DNA of 64,000 nucleotides from Hydrogenophaga pseudoflava (GTDB lineage: Bacteria > Pseudomonadota > Gammaproteobacteria > Burkholderiales > Burkholderiaceae_C). Positions 1 to 8,933 of this stretch are shown piece after piece. The number at the start of each line of letters is the position of its first letter. The stretch's first letter is position 1. The notes under the pieces are model-generated. The model saw only the letters and a program-made list of their open reading frames with translations. It made no database searches and had not been told where the DNA came from. The stretch covers positions 613,408 to 677,407 of the forward strand of contig NZ_JAVHJP010000003.1 in the NCBI RefSeq assembly GCF_031020795.1, given 5' to 3'. The translations under genes and the position numbers were made by a program.

Positions 1-1569
1 TACACCAGCAGCAAGGCCAGCAGCCCCTGGATCAGGCGCCGCCTGGCCAGACCGGCGCTCAGGCGCGGTGCGAGCATCGCGAACCCCAGCGGCAGCGCCA
101 GGCCATAGGGGCCGCAGAGGAACCGAGCAGGCACCTCCGAGTGGGCCATCCAGCGCGCGCCGAACAGCACCGCGCCCAGCAAGGGAACGGCCAGCAGCGC
201 CAGCGCAGCCACACCATCCAGCCGCCGGCGCGCCCTCAGATGCCCGAGCAGCCGCCAGCCGGCAAGCGCCAGCACCGGCAGCCACAACAGCCCCCACAAC
301 GAAAACCGAGTGCCTTGCTCCGGCAGGGCATACACATACCGCCCGGGCCATGGCTTGTGCGACTCCTCCGCCAGGGGCTGCCCAGCACCGGCGGCCGACA
401 TGACCCGGTTGACGGCGGCGCTGAAGCCGGCCCGACCGTCGGGCGACGCCGGTGCGGCCGGCAGCTCCAGCAACAAGGACACAAACCGGACGGCGTGGGT
501 GTAGGCCATCTGTGGCGAGATGTCGGCCTGGACCACCCGCCGGACCTCCGAGGGCCCCATGGGATGGTGGTAGTGGACCGTGTTGAAGGCCAGGGGAATC
601 AGCAGGGTGCTCAGCACCACGGCCCCCAGCAGCCCCGCGCCGAAAGCCTTGAGCCGCCCCCGGACGCCGTCGGCCCCGGGCGCCCACCACAAGATCAGCA
701 ACAGGCCTGGCAGCAGCGCTGCGGGAAACGACCGCACATTGGTGCTCAGCGCGGCAAACACCCCAAGGAAGAAACAGCGCAGTCCCGGCCTGTCGGCCCC
801 GTCGCAGAGCGACACCGCCCAATAGGCAAGGCCCAGCAATGAGAGCACCGCCCAGACCTCCGGCTTCAGACCCGAAGCGCTGGAGACGATCAGCGGCGTC
901 GAGACCAGGATCAGCACCCCGGCCAGCGCGACCGTCTGTCCCAGGCGCAACGCCCGCAGCAGCAGGTACTGCCCGATGGCCGCCAGGGGCAAGGCCAGGC
1001 CGAACACCAGCCGTCCGACCGCCTCGGACTTGGTCAGCAACACCGGCCACAGGAAAAGCAGCTCGCTGCCGAATGGCACCAGGGTCTGCCGGATGTTGTG
1101 GGTCTCGAAGGGGAACACCGTCGCGTGCTGGATCCAGTACAGGACTCGCGAGGCGTGGTACATCCGGTCATCGAAGTGGTACAGCGGCTCCAGCGCCTGC
1201 CGCGCCAGCGCCAGCAGGAGCACCCCGACGATGGCACAGAGCAGCAGCAGGCCCCAGGGTGTGAGTCCGGTGAAAGGGGTGACCAGGGCGGCGCGCAGCC
1301 CCGGCCCCTGGCGAAGCGGGCCCGCGATGCCGTGCCGGCGCCAGCCGCCGGTGAGCGCAACGGTGGCCGCCGCCATGAGCACCTGGAGCACGAGCCAGCC
1401 CGCGGGGGTCAGCTGATGCGCCAGCGAGGTCAGACCGGTGATCGCACCGATCTGAAGCAGGAAGGTGCCGACGAAGAGCCAGTAGCGGTCGGCCGGCGTG
1501 TCACAGAGGTGCCGGGCCCAGCGCAGGGACACCCAGGCCAGCAGAAGCAGGGAAACAGCAAAAGACATG
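1..1569 (-). CDS. Multispanning GT39/ArnT-like membrane glycosyltransferase, C-terminus cut by window edge
   Basis: An uninterrupted reading frame runs from an ATG at 1569 to base 1 with no stop, giving at least 523 residues. The translation is a polytopic membrane protein: it opens MSFAVSLLLLAWVSLRW and holds roughly nine to eleven hydrophobic segments. About 130 residues in is an acidic aromatic motif, YHFDDRMYHASRVLYW. An Asp-Asp-x-x-Tyr type motif in the first extracytoplasmic loop is typical of GT39/PMT and ArnT-like enzymes, which transfer sugars from polyprenyl phosphates. The family call therefore rests on topology plus this motif, and the substrate is unknown. The gene is divergent from the CoA-ligase operon and ends outside the window. 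A different polytopic family is possible. Confidence 0.6.
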
Positions 1570-1873
1570 AAAAAGGCAGGGTCCGGAACTCGGTTCGCGT
1601 GGCATTGCGCCGTGTTGATTGGCTCCCTGGATCCCGCTTGCCATGGCCACGGCAGCGACCTCGCTGCACCATAACGCCCAGGCTTGCTGGCACCTGACAG
1701 ACATCGGCGCACAGCGCCGGTTTTTCCTAGGGAAAGTCCTAGCAGGGTTGACCCCTCAATTGTCGTCGCACCGACAACATAGCGTCAAACATCGGCCTAC
1801 TATCCGCCCCATTGGCAACCGACCGTCACCGTCTTCCCGCCCTGCCCGGCGGACGACTCCAGGAGACAAGCAC
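1570..1873. promoter_or_regulatory. Divergent intergenic region upstream of the CoA-ligase/ABC operon
   Basis: This 304-nt gap has no convincing gene. It must hold the promoters of the membrane protein (-) and the ligase operon (+). The inverted repeat TTGTCG-N6-CGACAA at 1760-1777 is a candidate regulator site. A TTGACC-like hexamer lies at 1748-1753, but no well-spaced -10 goes with it. An AGGAGA Shine-Dalgarno at about 1861-1866 marks the ATG at 1874 as the real start, although an in-frame ATG exists further upstream at 1619. Confidence 0.4.
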
Positions 1874-3820
1874 ATGCAAACCACCTTCCCCCGGCTGCTG
1901 CTGGACCACGCGAAGCAGCGCCCCGACGCGCCGGCGATGCGCGAGAAGGAATACGGCATCTGGCAGACCACCAGCTGGTCGGGCATGGCCCGGCTGGTCG
2001 AGGCCATCGCCTGCGGCCTGCACCAGGCCGGCCTGCAGCGCGGCGAGCACCTGGTGGTGATCGGCGCCAACCGCCCGCGCCTGTACGCCACCATGCTGGC
2101 CGCGCAGTCGCTCGGGGCCATTCCTGTGCCGCTCTACCAGGATGCAGTGGCCAACGAGTGCGTGTTCCCGATCAACAACGCCGAGGTGCGCTTCGCGGTG
2201 GTGGAGGACCAGGAGCAGGTCGACAAGATGCTGGAGATCCAGCCCCAGTGTCCGCAGCTGGCCCACATCTTCTACGACGATCCGCGCGGCCTGCGCAACT
2301 ACGACCAGCCCGGCCTCGGCGGCCTGGAAGAGCTGGTCGGCGCGGGCCAGGCCTTTGCCAAGGCCCACCCCGACTTCTTCCGCGAGGAGATCGAGAAGGC
2401 ACAGGCCGGCGACGTGGCCGCGATGTTCTTCACCTCGGGCACCACGGGCAACCCCAAGGGTGTGGTGCACACCCACAGCACCCTGATCGACCGCGCCTCG
2501 GTGGGCGCCCGCTTCGACAAGCTGACCGAGAAGGACGAGGTGCTGGCCTACCTGCCGCCGGCCTGGATCGGCCAGAACATCTTTTCCTATGCCCAGTGGC
2601 TGGTGGCGGGCTACGTGGTGAACTGCCCCGAGTCGGGTGCCACTGTCACCATCGACCTCAAGGAAGTCGGCCCCACCTATTACTTCGCGCCGCCGCGCGT
2701 GTTCGAAGGCCTGCTCACCACGGTGATGATCCGCATGGAAGACGCGGGCACGATCAAGCGCAAGATGTTCCACGCCTTCATGGACGTGGCGCGCCGCGTC
2801 GGTCCCGCCAAGATGGACGGCAAACCGGTCGGCTTCATGGACAACCTGAAGTACGCGCTGGGCAACCTGTTCGTCTACGGCCCGCTGCGCAACAGCCTGG
2901 GGCTCAGCCGTGTGCGCGTGGCCTACACCGCCGGCGAGGCCATCGGCCCCGATCTGTTCAGTTTCTACCGCAGCATCGGCATCAACCTCAAGCAGCTCTA
3001 CGGTTCGACCGAAACCGCCGTGTTCGTCTGCCTTCAGCCCGACCACGAGGCGCGCGCCGACACCGTGGGCGTGCCCTGCGAGGGCGTGGAGATCAAGCTC
3101 AGCGAGACCGGCGAGATCCTGGTGAAGTCGCCCGGCCTGCTCAAGGAGTACTACAAGAACCCCAAGGCGACCGAAGAGGTGCTCACGGCCGACGGCTGGT
3201 ACCACACCAGCGACGCCGGCTTCATCGACGCCAGCGGCCACCTCAAGATCATCGACCGCGTCAAGGACGTGGGGCGCATCAAGGGCGGCGCCAACGACGG
3301 CGCCATGTTCGCGCCCAAGTACGTGGAGAACAAGCTCAAGTTCTTCTCGCAGATCAAGGAAGTCGTGGCCTACGGCGACCAGCGCGAGAAGGTCTGCGTG
3401 ATGGTCAACATCGACTTCGAGGCCGTGGGCAACTGGGCCGAGCGCCGCAACCTGCCCTACGCCGGCTACACCGACCTGGCGCAGAAACCCGAGGTGTACG
3501 AGCTGATCCGCGAGTGCGTCGAGAAGGTCAATGCCGACCTCAGCCGCGACGCGCTGCTGGCCGGCAGCCAGATCAGCCGCTTCCTGGTGCTGCACAAGGA
3601 ACTGGACGCCGACGACGGCGAACTCACCCGCACCAACAAGGTCCGCCGCGGCTTCATCGCCGAGAAGTACAGCGTGCTCGTGGACGCGCTCTATGGCGGC
3701 AAGGCCGAGCAATACATCGAAACCCAGGTCAAGTTCGAGGACGGTCGCACCGGTAGCGTGAGCGCCACGCTGAAGATCAGCGACGCCAAGACGTTTGCAC
3801 CCGTGAAAGCCGCAGCATGA
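1874..3820 (+). CDS. AMP-forming acyl-CoA synthetase (long-chain/aromatic acid type)
   Basis: A 648-residue ANL-superfamily ligase that should activate a carboxylic acid to its CoA thioester via an acyl-adenylate. The ATP-binding motif FTSGTTGNPKG is near residue 187, the A5 motif YGSTE near 376, the A7/A8 motif HTSDAGF...IIDRVKD around 445-465, and a basic C-terminal A10 region (LTRTNKVRRGF) near 594. The length and the insertion-rich middle match the FAA1-like class rather than the shorter acetyl-CoA synthetases. It starts the operon: the stop overlaps the next ATG by four bases (ATGA), and the following genes encode a LIV-type ABC transporter. The transported compound is probably its substrate; its identity (fatty, aromatic or phenylpropanoid acid) cannot be read from sequence. 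Confidence 0.85.
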   Translation: MQTTFPRLLLDHAKQRPDAPAMREKEYGIWQTTSWSGMARLVEAIACGLHQAGLQRGEHLVVIGANRPRLYATMLAAQSLGAIPVPLYQDAVANECVFPINNAEVRFAVVEDQEQVDKMLEIQPQCPQLAHIFYDDPRGLRNYDQPGLGGLEELVGAGQAFAKAHPDFFREEIEKAQAGDVAAMFFTSGTTGNPKGVVHTHSTLIDRASVGARFDKLTEKDEVLAYLPPAWIGQNIFSYAQWLVAGYVVNCPESGATVTIDLKEVGPTYYFAPPRVFEGLLTTVMIRMEDAGTIKRKMFHAFMDVARRVGPAKMDGKPVGFMDNLKYALGNLFVYGPLRNSLGLSRVRVAYTAGEAIGPDLFSFYRSIGINLKQLYGSTETAVFVCLQPDHEARADTVGVPCEGVEIKLSETGEILVKSPGLLKEYYKNPKATEEVLTADGWYHTSDAGFIDASGHLKIIDRVKDVGRIKGGANDGAMFAPKYVENKLKFFSQIKEVVAYGDQREKVCVMVNIDFEAVGNWAERRNLPYAGYTDLAQKPEVYELIRECVEKVNADLSRDALLAGSQISRFLVLHKELDADDGELTRTNKVRRGFIAEKYSVLVDALYGGKAEQYIETQVKFEDGRTGSVSATLKISDAKTFAPVKAAA

Positions 3821-4602
3821 GCACCAAGAAAATCGGCGACGTCATCCTTGACGTCCAGAACATCAGCCTGCGCTTCGGTGGCGTGAAGGCGCTCACCGAC
3901 ATCTCGTTCAACGTCAAGGAACACGAGATCCGGGCGATCATCGGCCCCAACGGCGCCGGCAAGAGCTCGATGCTCAACTGCATCAACGGCGTCTACCAGC
4001 CCCAGGAAGGCCAGATCACCTTCCGTGGCCAGCACTTCAAGCACATGAACAGCCGCCAGGTGGCCGAGATGGGCATCGCCCGCACCTTCCAGAACCTGGC
4101 GCTGTTCAAGGGCATGAGCGTGATCGACAACATCATGACCGGCCGCAACCTGCGCATGAAGAGCAACCTGTTCTTGCAGGCGCTGCGCATCGGCCCGGCG
4201 CAGAAGGAAGAAGAGAAGCACCGCGAGTTCGTCGAACACATCATCGACTTCCTGGAAATCCAGGCCTTCCGCAAGACCCCTGTGGGCCAGCTGCCCTACG
4301 GCCTGCAAAAGCGCGTCGACCTGGGCCGCGCCCTGGCGATGGAGCCGCAGGTGCTGCTGCTGGACGAGCCCATGGCCGGCATGAACCTGGAAGAGAAGCA
4401 GGACATGAGCCGCTTCATCCTGGACGTCAACGACGAGTTCGGCACCACCATCGTGCTGATCGAGCACGACATGGGCGTGGTGATGGACATCTCCGACCGC
4501 GTGGTGGTGCTGGACTACGGCAAGAAGATCGGCGACGGCACCCCGGACGAGGTGCGCAGCAACGAAGAAGTCATCAGCGCGTACCTCGGTACCTCGCACT
4601 GA
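3817..4602 (+). CDS. Branched-chain amino acid-type ABC transporter ATP-binding protein (LivG-like)
   Basis: A 261-residue cytoplasmic ATPase of a HAAT-family importer. The Walker A motif GPNGAGKSS is at residues 43-51, the signature region LPYGLQKRVDLGRALA near 159, and Walker B VLLLDEP near 175. The insertion after the Q-loop and the signature LPYGxQ rather than LSGGQ are usual for LivG. It overlaps the ligase gene by four bases and pairs with the LivF-like ATPase at 8090-8902. With the two permeases it forms a complete transporter. Family members near CoA ligases often carry aromatic or other organic acids rather than leucine. Confidence 0.93.
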   Translation: MSTKKIGDVILDVQNISLRFGGVKALTDISFNVKEHEIRAIIGPNGAGKSSMLNCINGVYQPQEGQITFRGQHFKHMNSRQVAEMGIARTFQNLALFKGMSVIDNIMTGRNLRMKSNLFLQALRIGPAQKEEEKHREFVEHIIDFLEIQAFRKTPVGQLPYGLQKRVDLGRALAMEPQVLLLDEPMAGMNLEEKQDMSRFILDVNDEFGTTIVLIEHDMGVVMDISDRVVVLDYGKKIGDGTPDEVRSNEEVISAYLGTSH

Positions 4603-4617
4603 ACGGAGACACACACC

Positions 4618-5547
4618 ATGGGATTCTTTCTTGAAACACTGCTCGGCGGCCTGATGGCCGGCATGCTGTACTCGCTGGTGGCGCTGGGCTTCGTGCTGAT
4701 CTTCAAGGCCTCGGGCGTCTTCAACTTCGCGCAGGGCGCGATGGTGCTGTTCGCCGCGCTGGCCATGGCCCGCTTCTCGGAGTGGATTCCGCAGTGGCTG
4801 GGGCTGGAGAGCAAGCTGCTGGGCAACGTGATCGCCTTCTTCATCGCCGCCGGCTGCATGTTCATCCTGGCCTGGCTGATCGAGCGCCTGGTGCTGCGCC
4901 ACCTGGTGAACCAGGAAGGCGTGACGCTGCTGATGGCCACGCTGGGCATCACCTACTTCCTCGACGGCCTGGGCCAGACCATCTTCGGCTCGGACATCTA
5001 CCCCATCGACGTCGGCATGCCCAAGGACCCGGTGTTCCTGTTCGAGAGCGTGTTCGAGGGCGGCGTGCTGGTGAACCAGGAAGACATCATCGCGGCCGTC
5101 ATCGCGGCCTGTCTGGTCGCCGTGCTGTCGCTGTTCTTCCAGAAGACCGCCACCGGCCGCGCGCTTCGCGCCGTGGCCGACGATCACCAGGCGGCCCAGT
5201 CCATCGGCATCCCGCTCAACCGCATCTGGGTCATCGTCTGGTGCGTGGCCGGCATCACCGCCCTGGTGGCCGGCGTCATCTGGGGCTCCAAGTTGGGCGT
5301 GCAGTTCTCGCTGACCACCGTGGCCCTGCGCGCCCTGCCCGTGATCATCCTGGGGGGCCTGACCTCGGTGCCCGGCGCCATCATCGGCGGACTGATCATC
5401 GGTGTGGGCGAGAAGCTCTCGGAGGTCTACCTCGGCCCCATGGTCGGCGGCGGCATCGAGATCTGGTTTGCGTATGTGCTGGCGCTCGTGTTTCTGCTCT
5501 TCAGGCCTCAAGGCCTGTTCGGCGAAAAGATCATCGACCGCGTGTAA
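4618..5547 (+). CDS. Branched-chain amino acid-type ABC transporter permease (LivH-like)
   Basis: A 309-residue inner-membrane permease with about eight hydrophobic helices. The N-terminus (LLGGLMAGMLYSLVALGFVL) and the conserved NFAQGAMV segment near residue 38 are LivH hallmarks. The cytoplasmic loop TATGRALRAVADDHQAAQSIGI, near 178, is the EAA-like ATPase contact. It follows LivG by 15 bp, with an ACGGAGA ribosome site before the ATG. It forms the translocation pore with the LivM-like protein encoded next. Confidence 0.93.
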   Translation: MGFFLETLLGGLMAGMLYSLVALGFVLIFKASGVFNFAQGAMVLFAALAMARFSEWIPQWLGLESKLLGNVIAFFIAAGCMFILAWLIERLVLRHLVNQEGVTLLMATLGITYFLDGLGQTIFGSDIYPIDVGMPKDPVFLFESVFEGGVLVNQEDIIAAVIAACLVAVLSLFFQKTATGRALRAVADDHQAAQSIGIPLNRIWVIVWCVAGITALVAGVIWGSKLGVQFSLTTVALRALPVIILGGLTSVPGAIIGGLIIGVGEKLSEVYLGPMVGGGIEIWFAYVLALVFLLFRPQGLFGEKIIDRV

Positions 5548-5559
5548 GGAGACAAGAAC

Positions 5560-6618
5560 ATGTTCTACAGAGAAAACGGCCAGTTCAAGACCTCCTACCG
5601 CGCCGACCAGCAGATCTTCCCGATCGCGCAGGACCGCTGGGCCATCCTCGCCCTGGTCGCGTTCGCCTTCGTCGGCGTGCCGATGCTGGTGGACGAGTAC
5701 ATGTTCCGCGCCATCCTGATCCCGTTCCTCATCCTGTCGCTGGCCGCGCTGGGCGTGAACATCCTGGTCGGCTACTGCGGCCAGATCTCGCTGGGCTCGG
5801 GCGCCTTCATGGCGGTGGGTGCCTACATGGCCTACAACACCTACATCCGCATCGAGGGCATGCCGCTGATCATTGCCCTGCTTTCGGGCGGCTTCTTCGC
5901 CACCCTGGTGGGCATGTTCTTCGGCATCCCCAGCCTGCGCGTCAAGGGGCTGTACCTGGCCGTGGCCACGCTGGCGGCACAGTTCTTCTGCGACTGGGCC
6001 TTCCTGCGCATCGGCTGGTTCACGAACAACAACGCCTCGGGCTCGGTGTCGGTGTCCAACCTGCAGGTGTTCGGCCTGAGCATCGAGACGCCTCTGCAGA
6101 AGTACCTGTTCTGCCTGGCCTTCCTGGTGGTGTTCGCCCTGCTGGCCAAGAACCTCGTGCGCTCGGCCATCGGCCGCGAGTGGATGGCCATCCGCGACAT
6201 GGACGTGGCCGCTGCGGTGATCGGCATCCGCCCCATGTACGCCAAGCTCAGCGCCTTCGCGGTCAGCTCTTTCATCATCGGCGTGGCCGGCGGCCTGTGG
6301 GGCTTCGTGCACCTGGGTTCGTGGGAACCCGCCGCCTTCTCGATCGACCGTTCGTTCCAGCTGCTGTTCATGGTGATCATCGGCGGCATGGGCTCGATCA
6401 TGGGCAGTTTCTTCGGCGCGGCCTTCATCGTGCTGCTGCCCATCTTCATCGAACGCATCAGCCTGCTGGTGGGCCTGTCGACCGCCGCCGCCGCCCACAT
6501 GACCTTCATGGTGTTCGGCGCCCTGATCGTCTGGTTCCTGATCGTGGAACCTCACGGCCTGGCCAAGCTCTGGAGCATTGCGAAGCAGAAGCTGCGCCTG
6601 TGGCCCTTCCCCCACTGA
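5560..6618 (+). CDS. Branched-chain amino acid-type ABC transporter permease (LivM-like)
   Basis: A 352-residue second permease with an N-terminal extension of some 25 polar residues followed by about nine helices. The segments NILVGYCGQISLGSGAFMAVG near residue 67 and the loop GREWMAIRDMDVAAAVIGI near 205 are typical of LivM. It is 12 bp after the LivH-like gene with an AGGAGA ribosome site, so translation is probably coupled. It acts with the other transporter parts encoded from 3817 to 8902. Confidence 0.93.
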   Translation: MFYRENGQFKTSYRADQQIFPIAQDRWAILALVAFAFVGVPMLVDEYMFRAILIPFLILSLAALGVNILVGYCGQISLGSGAFMAVGAYMAYNTYIRIEGMPLIIALLSGGFFATLVGMFFGIPSLRVKGLYLAVATLAAQFFCDWAFLRIGWFTNNNASGSVSVSNLQVFGLSIETPLQKYLFCLAFLVVFALLAKNLVRSAIGREWMAIRDMDVAAAVIGIRPMYAKLSAFAVSSFIIGVAGGLWGFVHLGSWEPAAFSIDRSFQLLFMVIIGGMGSIMGSFFGAAFIVLLPIFIERISLLVGLSTAAAAHMTFMVFGALIVWFLIVEPHGLAKLWSIAKQKLRLWPFPH

Positions 6619-6670
6619 TGTCCGTCCCTTTTTCTGTGTGTGCCCGACCTGTCCTTAAGGAGACAAAGCG

Positions 6671-8002
6671 ATGAAAGTACGTAACCTGGTTCTCTCCGTG
6701 TCGCTGGCCTGCGCCGCCCTCTCGGGCGCGGTGGTCCCGACGGCTGCCATGGCCCAGGCCAAGGAGCAGTTCTTCCCGGTGCTGGTCTACCGCACCGGCG
6801 CCTACGCCCCCAACGGCGTGCCCTTCGCCAACGGCTATGTCGACTACCTCAAGCTGGTCAATGCGCGCGGCGGCATCAACGGCGTGAAAGTGTCGTTCGA
6901 GGAGTGCGAGACGGGCTACGCGACCGACAAGGGCGTGGAGTGCTACGAGCGCCTCAAGGGCAAGGGCGCCACCGTGTTCCAGCCGCTGTCCACCGGCATC
7001 ACCTTCGCGCTGACCGAGAAGGCCCCGGCCGACAAGATCCCCCTGATCACCGCGGGCTACGGCCGCAGTGAGTCCGCCGATGGTGGCGTGTTCAAGTGGA
7101 ACTTCCCGCTGGCGGGCACCTACTGGGTGGCCGGCGACGTCATCATCCAGGACATCGCCAAGAAGGAAGGCGGCGCCGCCAACCTCAAGGGCAAGCACAT
7201 CGCCCTCGTCTACCACGACAGCCCGTTCGGCAAGGAAGCCATCCCCATCCTGCAGGAACGCGCCGCCATGCATGGCTACAAGCTGAGCCTGCTGCCTGTG
7301 ACCCATCCGGGTGTGGAGCAGAAGTCCACCTGGCTGCAGATCCGACGCGACCGCCCCGACTACGTCATCAACTGGGGCTGGGGCGTGATGAATTCCACCT
7401 TGCTCAAGGAAGCCCAGGCCACCGGCTACCCGCGCGAGAAGATCTACGGCGTGTGGTGGGCCGGCGCCGAGCCGGACGTCAAGGACGTGGGCATGGGTGC
7501 CAAGGGCTACAACGCCATCACCATGCAACACGGCACCGAGAAGGGCTCGGACGTGGTCAAGGAGGTGCTGGCCAAGCTGCACGACAAGGGCCAGGGCACC
7601 GGGCCGAAGGAAGAAGTCGGTGACGTGCTCTACATGCGCGGCCTGTTCAGCGCCATGTTCGCCGTCGAAGGCGTGCGCCAGGCGCAGGAGAAGTTCGGCA
7701 AGGGCAAGGTCGTGACCGCCGAGCAGGCCCGCTGGGGTTACGAGAACCTCAACCTGACGCAGGCCAAGCTGGATGCGCTGGGCTTCAAGGGCGTGCTGCG
7801 CCCCGTCTCCACCAGCTGCCAGGACCACATGGGCGCCAACTGGGCCCGCATCCACACCTGGGACGGCAGCAAGTGGCAGTTCAGCAGCGACTGGTACCAG
7901 GCCGACGAACAGATCATCAAGCCGATGGTCAAGGCCGCCGCCGACAAGTACGCCGCCGAGAAGAAGCTGACGCGCCGCGCCGCTTCGGACTGCGGCAGCT
8001 GA
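6671..8002 (+). CDS. Periplasmic substrate-binding protein of the LIV-type transporter
   Basis: A 443-residue type I periplasmic binding protein. The N-terminus is a clear Sec signal with likely cleavage after AMA (residues 26-28), leaving mature QAKEQFFPVLVYRTGAYAPNG. The fold is that of the LivK/amide-binding family, but it is longer than leucine-binding proteins (about 370). That length suits the subgroup sitting in aromatic or carboxylic acid operons. The ATG follows an AAGGAGA site at 6657-6663. Two hairpins follow the stop (8020-8068) and could stabilise this part of the message so that binding protein is made in excess. The ligand is unknown. Confidence 0.88.
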   Translation: MKVRNLVLSVSLACAALSGAVVPTAAMAQAKEQFFPVLVYRTGAYAPNGVPFANGYVDYLKLVNARGGINGVKVSFEECETGYATDKGVECYERLKGKGATVFQPLSTGITFALTEKAPADKIPLITAGYGRSESADGGVFKWNFPLAGTYWVAGDVIIQDIAKKEGGAANLKGKHIALVYHDSPFGKEAIPILQERAAMHGYKLSLLPVTHPGVEQKSTWLQIRRDRPDYVINWGWGVMNSTLLKEAQATGYPREKIYGVWWAGAEPDVKDVGMGAKGYNAITMQHGTEKGSDVVKEVLAKLHDKGQGTGPKEEVGDVLYMRGLFSAMFAVEGVRQAQEKFGKGKVVTAEQARWGYENLNLTQAKLDALGFKGVLRPVSTSCQDHMGANWARIHTWDGSKWQFSSDWYQADEQIIKPMVKAAADKYAAEKKLTRRAASDCGS

Positions 8003-8019
8003 TCGATCTGCCCCGGGGT

Positions 8020-8068
8020 CGCTGGTCCGCCAGCGGCCATCTGCAAGGCCGGTGCGCCGAGCCTTGCA
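8020..8068 (+). other. Two consecutive intercistronic hairpins after the binding-protein gene
   Basis: The first stem is GGTCGCTGG (8020-8028) with CCAGCGGCC (8033-8041), one mismatch and a 4-nt loop. The second is TGCAAGGC (8042-8049) with GCCTTGCA (8061-8068), a perfect 8-bp stem. No U-run follows, so this is unlikely to be a full terminator. Such structures commonly protect binding-protein mRNA from 3' decay, which is the inferred role. Confidence 0.5.
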
Positions 8069-8089
8069 AATGGTCCACGAGGAAACACC

Positions 8090-8902
8090 ATGAGCACCAC
8101 TCCCAACATCGTTCTCAACGTCAATGGCATCGAGGTCATCTACAACCACGTGATCCTCGTGCTCAAGGGCGTGTCGCTGAACGTGCCCGAGGGCAAGATT
8201 GCGGCCATCCTGGGCGGCAACGGCGCGGGCAAGACCACGACGCTGCGCGCCATTTCCAACCTGCTCAAGGGCGAACGCGGCGAGGTCACCAAAGGCAGCA
8301 TCGAACTGCGCGGCGAGCGCATCGAAAACCTCTCGCCCGCCGACCTGGTCAACCGCGGCGTGGTGCAGGTGATGGAAGGGCGCCACTGCTTTGCGCACCT
8401 GACCATCGAGGAGAACCTGATGACCGGCTCCTACACGCGCAGCGACAAGGCCGAGGTCGCGCGCAATCTGGAGAAGGTCTACACCTACTTCCCGCGCCTG
8501 AAGACGCGCCGCACCTCGCAGGCGGCCTACACCTCGGGCGGCGAGCAGCAGATGTGCGCCATCGGCCGCGCGCTGATGGCCAACCCCAGCGTGGTGCTGC
8601 TGGACGAGCCCTCGATGGGCCTGGCGCCGCAGATCGTGGAAGAGGTGTTCGAGATCGTGAAGGACCTCAACACCAAAGAGAAGGTGACCTTCCTGATCGC
8701 CGAGCAGAACACCAACATGGCGCTGAAGTACGCCGACTACGGCTACATCATGGAGAGCGGCCGCATCGTGATGGACGGTGCCGCCAGCGACCTGCGCAAC
8801 AACGAGGACGTCAAGGAGTTCTACCTCGGCATGGGCGGGGGAGAAAGAAAGTCGTTCAAAGACGTGAAGTCCTACAAGCGCCGCAAGCGCTGGCTGGCCT
8901 GA
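8090..8902 (+). CDS. Branched-chain amino acid-type ABC transporter ATP-binding protein (LivF-like)
   Basis: A 270-residue ATPase with Walker A GGNGAGKTT (residues 42-50), signature TSGGEQQM near 148 and Walker B VVLLDEP near 168. It is the second, LivF-type, nucleotide-binding subunit of the transporter. The C-terminus carries a lysine- and arginine-rich tail (KSFKDVKSYKRRKRW) beyond the normal LivF end, a trait of this operon type. An ACGAGGAAAC ribosome site precedes the ATG. The PaaK-like gene follows by 31 bp. Confidence 0.93.
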   Translation: MSTTPNIVLNVNGIEVIYNHVILVLKGVSLNVPEGKIAAILGGNGAGKTTTLRAISNLLKGERGEVTKGSIELRGERIENLSPADLVNRGVVQVMEGRHCFAHLTIEENLMTGSYTRSDKAEVARNLEKVYTYFPRLKTRRTSQAAYTSGGEQQMCAIGRALMANPSVVLLDEPSMGLAPQIVEEVFEIVKDLNTKEKVTFLIAEQNTNMALKYADYGYIMESGRIVMDGAASDLRNNEDVKEFYLGMGGGERKSFKDVKSYKRRKRWLA

Positions 8903-8933
8903 CCTTTTCTCCTTCAACTTTCTGGCTTTCACC

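Noticed and set aside
1826..3712. A 628-codon open frame on the minus strand opposite the CoA ligase gene
   Set aside because: The translation is Val/His/Gln/Glu-rich without folds or motifs, as expected for the complement of a high-GC gene; the plus strand has clear ligase motifs.
3691..6615. A 974-codon minus-strand frame across the LIV transporter genes
   Set aside because: Composition is dominated by His, Asp, Glu, Gln and Arg with no domain, and three well-formed genes lie opposite.
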